Shown here piece by piece: positions 56,001-64,000 of a stretch of 64,000 nt of DNA. The notes beneath the pieces were generated by a model. The model was not told the DNA's origin and did not search any database. It saw nothing but the letters and a program-made list of their open reading frames with translations. The first letter of the stretch is position 1, and each line of letters opens with the position of its first letter. The DNA comes from Rhexocercosporidium sp. MPI-PUGE-AT-0058. Its lineage: Eukaryota; Ascomycota; Leotiomycetes; Helotiales. Position numbers and translations under genes: made by a program. The stretch lies in NCBI GenBank assembly GCA_020746875.1, contig JAGTJL010000008.1, positions 2,232,001 through 2,296,000 of the forward strand, in the 5' to 3' direction.

Positions 56001-59000
56001 CGAAGCGAAAAGAAGAAGCAATCCAAAAGAAGCTCCGAGACGCTTAAGAAGCCCTTTTAGCTTAATAAAATATTATACTAAAGTTAACTTTAAAAAAATT
56101 AATATTAAAAGTAAGTTAAGAACCTTAAGATTATTTAGATATCTTTATTATCCGACTTTTTAATATAATAAAATTAATTAACGTTTAAAATATACTTATT
56201 ACTTTTAATTTAAAAAGAATAAATAATAGTTTTAAAATAATACTTACAGAAATAAGATAATAAAATATTACTGCTTTTAAAATAATAATAAAAGCCGAAT
56301 TATATATAACCAGAACCTTATTTTAAAAACGCCTTAAAGCTTAAGCTAATTATAAAAGACTAAAAATTCGCGAAGAAATTAAAAATACTATTAGATTTCA
56401 AGAGCTTATAAACGTGAACTCTTTAACTAAAGCACTTAAAGCAAAACTTACTTAAATTATTATAAGAAATAATAATAATATTATTATTTTTAAGAAATTA
56501 AAGAAAGCTACTCTAATTATAAGTCGAAAAGGACCGACTACTGCTAAATTACCTTTTATAAGGATTATTTAGAAACGCGCTAAAAATAACTTATCTATCG
56601 CTATTAAGGCGATTTCAGGCCGACTTCGCGTATATTAAGCGCTATTACGAAATAATTACACGTTAAATAATACGCTGAATAAGCTTCTTACTCAAAAAAA
56701 GCTCCTTAGAAACTTAACTTTAAAAGAAATCCTTATTTTAATCGACTTACTAAAAATAAGTCGACCGAAGATTATTAATTAAGAGATTTAAGACTAGATT
56801 ATTATTATTAATATTAAGACTATAAAATATATAAAAGCTCTTTAAGATTACGATTAAAAAAGGAATAATATTATATTTTAACGCCTTTTATTACTTTAAG
56901 CTAATACTTCGGATTTTATATTAAAAAAACTACGAGCTTCACGATAACTTGAACGCATTTTCCTTAAATAAGAATAACAAGTTATTACTTACTTTACCGT
57001 ATCCCAAGTTAAACTTACGTATAAGCTCTAAATCTAATAAAAAAAATAGAAATATTAAATCTTTTTAATATAAGAAATACTAATTTAATAATTAATTTTC
57101 TGACTATTATTAAGCCTAATTCCTTTCTTTAGCCTAATACTCATAATCTTAACCGTTATTTTAATAGCGCTTTAAAGAGTAATAGTTTCAAAAAGAAAAT
57201 TTAAAATCGACTTACTTCTAATCGCTGAAGTTTACTTAATCGATACACCTTAAGAACCGAGTTACAAATAATACTTTTTAACGCCGAAGTATATAATTAT
57301 TATACCTGAGAAAACGAGATTTAATAATATCCGAGTTACTCTTAATTCCAGCGCAGAAATCAATTATATATCTTATAATATTATTATTTAATTAAAAGTC
57401 CTTATTATAAAAAGCGACTTTATAATCTTAAAAAGTATTATAAGCGCAAAATCGCGATTTTTGGAATATATAAATAACGTTCCGGTTATAATAAAAAATT
57501 ATATTATCTTTATTAGATTTTATATTATAAATATCTTAAGTATTAAAATTATTTTTAAATTTTTATTTTTTCGGATTACGCGCGTTTTATTTAAATACCT
57601 ATCTAATACGAAAAGCAGTTTAGTTTACGCTAACTTATAAAATAAGATTACGCGACTAGTTATTATCATTAAAGTAGCTGAATTTATAAAATACGCTAGA
57701 AGCATTAAAGCTGCGAAGTCTAAGAGCCGAGCTAGCAGAATATTATTAAATCCGGAATTAAATTACTTAGAATCCGAAACTGATTTAGGAAACGAGTAAT
57801 TAGCTATAATTAGAGCTTTATAATCAGTACCGTCGAATACTCTCTGAAGAATACTTCCTTTAAGCTCGAGGACGAGCTTTTCTACGAGGGAAACAAAGAA
57901 ACCTCTAGTAATAAAAGCAATTCCTCTTTCGAAGACGTCTTATATATTTCTATCGAATACATAAAGCGAGAATTCATAATTCTAAAAACGGACTTTTACA
58001 ATTACTTCTTTTATAAAAACTTCATTAAAGCTCCTTTCGGCAGAAAACGTATATTTAATACTATATTAACTAAGGAAATCAAGCTTACTTTTCAATTTAC
58101 TACGGATTATAATACTTTATTAATAACGTCTTTATTTAAAGAACGTAAACGAGTTTCGCGAGTTTATATTATATATAAAACGAAAGATAAAAAGATTAGG
58201 CTTATAAATTAAATAAATAGAATAAGAAATGCGCTTAAAAGCCGTGAAAATTAATATAAAGTCTTTAAAAAAAAGGACTTTCTTTAAAAGCAAATTAAGA
58301 AATATTAAAATATCTTATTTTTTCGTTTTGCCGGCTTTCTTCGCGGATTTAGGATTACGGAAGAACGACTTATTACTTTAAATATTAAAAATATATTATA
58401 ATTAAAAAAGAAAGCCTTTTTCAACGAAATTATATTAAATTAAGAAAATATTATTATATTTAATTAAACTAAATATAAGAAATTCTATAAAGATATTTCG
58501 CCATTTATTATTATTAAGACAATAAACTATAAAGCCTAGCAAATATTACACTTTCTATTCCTTAAAGCGTTAGCTCTCGAAATCAGAAAGATAATAAAAG
58601 ATAAACTTAACCGTAAGGTTCTCGAACTCTTTAAGAAGCTATATTATAACGCTTAATTTTTAATTAAAAAAAAGGAATTAAAAAAGTACCGCTTAATTAA
58701 CTCGGCAATTATATTTAACGTAATTATTTTAAAAGACGCTAATTTACTTCTTTTTATTAACGAATTTTTAAAGGAATTTATAAAATACTATATCGCGAGC
58801 TTAATAAACTTATACTCAAGTTATAATTAATAAGTATTATACTAAAGCAGCTAAAATATAACGGCCTTTTTCGTACTTAATATTAAATTAATCCAAAATA
58901 CGACGTTATTTTAAGAAATTATAAACTTTATTACTTAATTCGTAAGAACGATCGATAGAATACTAAAAGATATTATATTTTTTATTATAATGCCGTTCTT

Positions 59001-62000
59001 AAACGACGTTAGCGTAAAAGGATTATATATAAACTATAATTAAAAGGAAGCACGGCCTAAAATTCGCCAGTTCGTCCTTAAATACTTTCTTAACTTTAAT
59101 AAAACGTTAGAACGCCTTAAGCGCGTTAAAGCTATTATAAGCCTTAAATCGCAATTCTGTCGTAATAATATAAACGTCGTCGGCTACGTATGTAATTTAT
59201 AAGGAAAAGAACTTTTAGTTATATATTTAATTAAAATACAGAAATAGAAAGAATTTAAAAACGTTATAAAAGTTAAAAGATTTCTAAGTTTAATTATTTA
59301 CTTCTGTATTTAAATTAAAGACTTTCGTTTATTAGCCGAGCCGTTATACGACTTTATTAAAAAAAGAATTAAATTTATATAAAATCCCGTAATTTATAAT
59401 TAAATAATAAAAACTTTTTAAAATATTTTATATTTTTTCTTAATACTTTGCAAGATCGATTATTTTAAAGGCGCTAGCGAAATCGTTGTTTTTATAAATT
59501 CTAGCGGAATCGGATAAGGTAGTTTTCTTAATCAGCGTAACCCGAAAAATAATAAGCTCAGACCGGCGAGGTATAAGAACGGCTTTTAGACGAAGGCAGA
59601 ACGAGATTACGACGCTATAAAGAGAGAATATAAAAGCATATTCTTAATTCTCAAAAAGCTCAAAATCTGGCTTATAAAAATTTATTTTATTATAAAAACT
59701 AACGCAAATATTCTTATTACTCAATTTAAAAGAGCTGCTTACGACTACTTTAATACGATACTTATTCGTTAGCTCGCTTAAATTAAGCTTTTCGACTTCG
59801 AAGTGCGCTATATTAAAAGTGCTACGCATATAATAGCAAATACTCTCTTAAGAAGACTTAAATACCTTAAAGATATTAAAAAAAATACCGAAAATAATAA
59901 TAATAAGAATTAAATCTTAATTAAGCTTAATACAGTTAGAATTTGCCTGATAAAAACGGAAAGTACGGAAGACTTAATGAAAGAGCTAAAGACCTTCGAT
60001 AACCTTAAGCTAACTCAAAGACGCGATATTCTCATCGATATAAAGCGAAAAGTCTAAGAATTATAAGATAGGTCGAACGATTAAGTAATACTTAATAGCG
60101 ACTCGAGTATAGACTAAAAAAGCGAAGCGGACTTACTAATATCTTTAAAATATTATAAAAAGTATTACTAAAAGATAGTTACTTATTTAATTACGCTTAA
60201 GATTCTAAAAAATATAAACTTAAAAGCCTTCCGTATATTTAAAAAAGAAGCATTATTATACGGAATTTATAATTAGCGTATTTAAAGACTTCTATTAAAA
60301 AACGCATTTATTAAACTCGTTATCGATACCGATAAAGATAAGGTATGTATCTTACGAAGCTATTATAATAGCTCCGGCTATAAAAGAAGAGAAAGCATAT
60401 ATTATCGCATTTCTTAGCGTTATTTCTAAAAGAGCTGTTTTAAGGATTTTGCGGAATTCGTTAAAATATGCGATAAATATATATTACGTAATATTAAGTA
60501 ATAAAAAGAATTTATAATTTTAACTGCTTCGAACGGACTTATGAAAAAATAAGCGCTAGATATTATTTTTATATTAATACGGAACAGGAAGAAGTATTTC
60601 GTTATCGCCCGAGACGATATAAGTAATTAAGTCGAAGCTAAAGCGCTTGTTTCGAAGGAGGCTAAAGGTATTACTGATTTCATTTAATAAGATATTATTT
60701 GCCGATACGAACTATTTTGGAAGCTAGTAATCGATAAAGGTATAAAGAATATAAGCGAAATCGTTGATTTATTAAATAAAATGGAAATTCGACGAATTCA
60801 AATATTAGCTTATAACGCGAAAGCTAATAGCATAATCGAGCGGGGATATAACCTTATTAAAAATGCTTTATCTAAAATAGGAAGAGATTAAATAAGTAAT
60901 TTACTAGCGGTTTTATTTGCTGATCGTATTATAATCTATAGACTTACAAATTATACCTCCTTTTATATAATTTACAGTAGAAAACCAGTTCTTCTTATTA
61001 AAACACGTTATTTTACTTAAAGAAGCCTCTTCTCGGAAGATATTAAGAATATTAACGATTTAATTTATATTCGAACTCTTTAATACTAAATACGGAATAA
61101 TAATATAAAAGAAATTAAACTTCAAAAAACACGTTATAAATAAGAAAAGAAAGAAGCTTTCGACGCAAAAAGGGACATTCGAAATAAGCCGTTATAAGTT
61201 GGAAACTTAGTTTTTAAGTACGATTTTATTCGGGAAATCGATATATCAAGAAATAAAAAGCTTGACTTTTAATAGCTAAGATTCTACGAAATTTACAAGG
61301 CTTTCCTTAAAAAGAGCTATTATAAGCTAAAAGAGCTAAAAGACGACGGTATACTCTTCTGCAGTATTTTTATAATTAATCGCTTTAAGTTATTTTATAA
61401 ATAAGAGCGCTTTATTTATTATAAAGACGACGAGCTTTTAGCAATAATTTAATATAATAATAATAAAAACCAGCTTAAACTTAATCTTGAAAAGCGAAAT
61501 TTATAAGGCCTTGAAAACCTTAAAAAGCCTACGAGATAAGCTATACGAAATAATAGAATTATTATTAAAGTATTTAAAAAGCTAATTTACGCGGAACGAA
61601 GTCAATATCGAGTCGTTATTTACTTTTCCAGCGGGTAACTTAATCGCCATAACTAATACCACCAACCACTCCTTATTACAATTCTCATAACTCGTCGCTT
61701 AGCGTTATCGAACGTTAAACTATAGCGAGAACGCACTTTTTATACCCTACGAAGGGGACGAAGATTAAAGTATAATAGTAAAGGCATATACTAAAACACT
61801 AAAGGCTCTCTCTTAAACGACGAAAAATCCCCTTAGCACTTCGAACACTATCTACGCTTATAAATACCTTCCGATTGCACTTACAAATCGTTCCGTAATA
61901 ATAATATTAATATCCCAGTCGAGCCAAATAATATATTTGCGATAGCTGCCCTTTGAACAAATTTAATACTACTAACGCTGGACGTACAGGCTCGAAAGCC

Positions 62001-64000
62001 TGTAAATACAGTAATTATTAGCATTTTATAAAGTTAAAGAAGCCTTTGAAAAGCTCAGAAAGAGTTTTAACTCCGTAAAGTGGTTCAATTAAATTAAATC
62101 GATTATAACTTACGCTACAGAAGAGTAAAATCTAATCGAGCACTTACTTCTTATTAAATCTTATAAAGAATTAAATAATAAGTCAGACGAAGTTCTTTTA
62201 ACGAGTTGTTTCAGAGCGTTAATAATCTTAATATATTAATAAGCTAGGCGCTGAAGACGATAACTCCCCGAGATATACTGCCGAAGTAAGCTCGTATAAT
62301 AAGTTTTTAAAAGTAATCGAAAATTAGAAATTCTTTTTTAATATTACTTAAATATTTTATAATAAAAAAGATTTACTTTAATTAAAATAATTTTTAAAGC
62401 TACGGTAAATAAGCTATTAGTTTAAAAAGAAGATGTATAATAATTAAGAGGTTACGCGTAATTAAACGATTTAAAATCTGAAGAAGCTTATAAAATTAAA
62501 TAAATAAAATTAATTTGTATATTTAAATAGACGATAAAACGCGCGACAAGTTATAAGTTATTATGAGGGAAATGAGTTACTGTAATTGCCTTATATCAGT
62601 AATAAAGATCGTCAGATTTATTATTAATAATATAAAAAGTTTATTTAGATATTAATAATTTTAATATAGCGTGCTTGGAAACGGAGCCTAGTATTTCGAG
62701 ATTATGACGGTTAAGTTAAAGACGAATAAAGTAAGTACGGCTAATAAATTATAAATCTTTAGCTTTTTTATATTTTTCTTACGCTTTTAACTTTCTATAT
62801 TATAAGTATTTTATTTTTAATTAAATTATCGGTTCTTAGAAATTAGCAATCGAGTTATCGTAAGCCTAAAGTTTAACGTAAGAATTATTATTAAATTTTA
62901 TAAGTTCTCTCGATCGACGGCTGCTAAATCTGGGCCTCTACGCTGCTTAAGTGCTAGTAATAATAACTTAATTAAAAGCAAAAGTATAAGATAACGGATT
63001 AAATACCGTAACAAGCCGAGCCTGCCTTAAGTTATTTTAAATAACGTATTAAAGTACTAAAGTAATAACGATTTCATTTCCTCGGAGTTTCGGTCAATTA
63101 ATTTTAAGATAATAAGATAAGCAGAATTACTCCGTGCGAAAGGAGATTTTAATTAATCTGAATTACACGTTTCTTCCTTAACTATTCCGAAATCTCGCTT
63201 ATCGGAATTTAAATACCGCTATTATAATTCCGTCGCGGTAATAATTTTATAAAAGATTTAAGCGAGTAAATAATGCTTTATTATAAGTACTTAAGTTATT
63301 TATAAGTGTTTTTTTAATTTTGTCCTTATAAAGTTATTTCCTATTAAGTAAATTAACTAGACTTTAAGTCAGGAGCTTCCTTTAACTAAATATCAGTCCT
63401 CGGACCCTTAAACTAAGAATATTAATCGACTAAGAAAGAATATTATTATTTTCGCTTTTAAGATATATTTGCTTTTTTCTTAAACTTAGAATCCGACTTA
63501 GCTTATACCGGCTTATAAAGGTATTCGGGGTATACTTTCTTCATCCTTAAAGTCGCTATAAAGTTGTATTAATATGAAGTTCTTTAAAAAAAAACCTTAT
63601 TTTTAAATAAAAAGGAATTATTTTAATAAGAAAAGACTTCCGGAAAGCTCGATATTATTAATTCAGAAGTTGCTTACAATATAATTAATAAAAGCTTAAA
63701 ATAAATAATAAGATTAAAAATACTTCTTATTTTAATAAAACGATTAAAGCTGCGCTTTTACTTTAAGTTTTTGAATTATATTAAAAGAGTATTAAAGTAA
63801 GAGAAGTTAGCGATATCGAATAAGAAGGAACTTACTTTTAGCCTCTTACCCCTTCTAATTAATTAATAATAAGAAGTAAGTCGACGGAAAGCAACGACGA
63901 AAGCGGTCTAAGATAGCTTATAGCTTATTAAAGCTTTAAGAGTTGTTCTCGAGAAGCTTTTATCCCGTAACTTGCCGCCAGGAAAAGAAAGAGACCGTAA
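52773..64000 (+). mobile_element. Ty3/Gypsy retrotransposon, copy 2, cut by the window edge
   Basis: Same family and orientation as copy 1, collinear at an offset of about 16.67 kb across the whole 11.2 kb. Matching landmarks: protease NSSAE near 57345, RT FLND at 58996-59007, RNase H end near 59790, integrase about 60200-61000, pol end about 61440, and the same unassigned 3' region from about 61500. The 3' LTR should lie about 1.1 kb past the window end. Copy 2 keeps some residues that copy 1 lost (for example a CLFC pair near 55756), so the copies decayed independently. Confidence 0.85.

Noticed and set aside
1..64000. tRNA genes or CRISPR arrays
   Set aside because: I saw no cloverleaf with a proper T-loop and no regularly spaced short direct repeats; a covariance-model search was not possible here.

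Overview
The window looks like genomic DNA of a filamentous ascomycete (Pezizomycotina; a Leotiomycetes/Helotiales-like fungus is my inference from protein style). Reasons: many short GT-AG introns (about 48-80 nt) with CTAAC/CTGAC-like branch sites, fungal versions of housekeeping genes, and a large AT-rich block whose decay fits repeat-induced point mutation (RIP).

Gene-rich half (1 to about 29.4 kb). In order: a long disordered AT-hook/SUMO-interacting protein (+); SOF1, a U3 processome WD40 protein (-); RPN6, a proteasome lid subunit (+), divergent from SOF1 over a 200-bp shared promoter; an Sds3-like histone deacetylase complex subunit (-); an eight-exon PARP catalytic domain/UBE2Q-type E2 fusion (-); a COG7-like Golgi tether subunit (+); a type II membrane glycosyltransferase-like protein with an extreme acidic/glycine tail (+); a previously uncalled three-exon gene for a 60-residue secreted eight-cysteine peptide with defensin-like spacing (+); and an orphan single-pass membrane protein (-). 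Gene density falls sharply after 23 kb.

Boundary (28.6-29.6 kb). An imperfect inverted-repeat (MITE-like) segment lies upstream of the orphan membrane protein. The promoter and first codons of another gene (ATG at 29426) run straight into repeat DNA, so its body appears lost or displaced.

Repeat half (29.5-64 kb). A nested retrotransposon cluster. The host layer is a minus-strand Ty3/Gypsy element, probably a chromovirus: 3' LTR at 30996-31253, pol at about 32.7-36.1 kb, gag at about 48.7-50.6 kb. It is split by a complete 12.6-kb plus-strand Gypsy element (36114-48699, 282-nt LTRs) and, in gag, by a 1.8-kb gag-only LTR element (50561-52341) with a perfect CGCTA target duplication. A second copy of the 12.6-kb family starts at 52773 and leaves the window. 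All pol genes are dead. C-to-T/G-to-A changes create TAA/TAG stops and turn catalytic Asp into Asn, while CpG survives better than CpA/TpG.

I found no tRNA, rRNA or CRISPR array. Exon joins are read by eye from splice signals and frame continuity, not aligned to transcripts.
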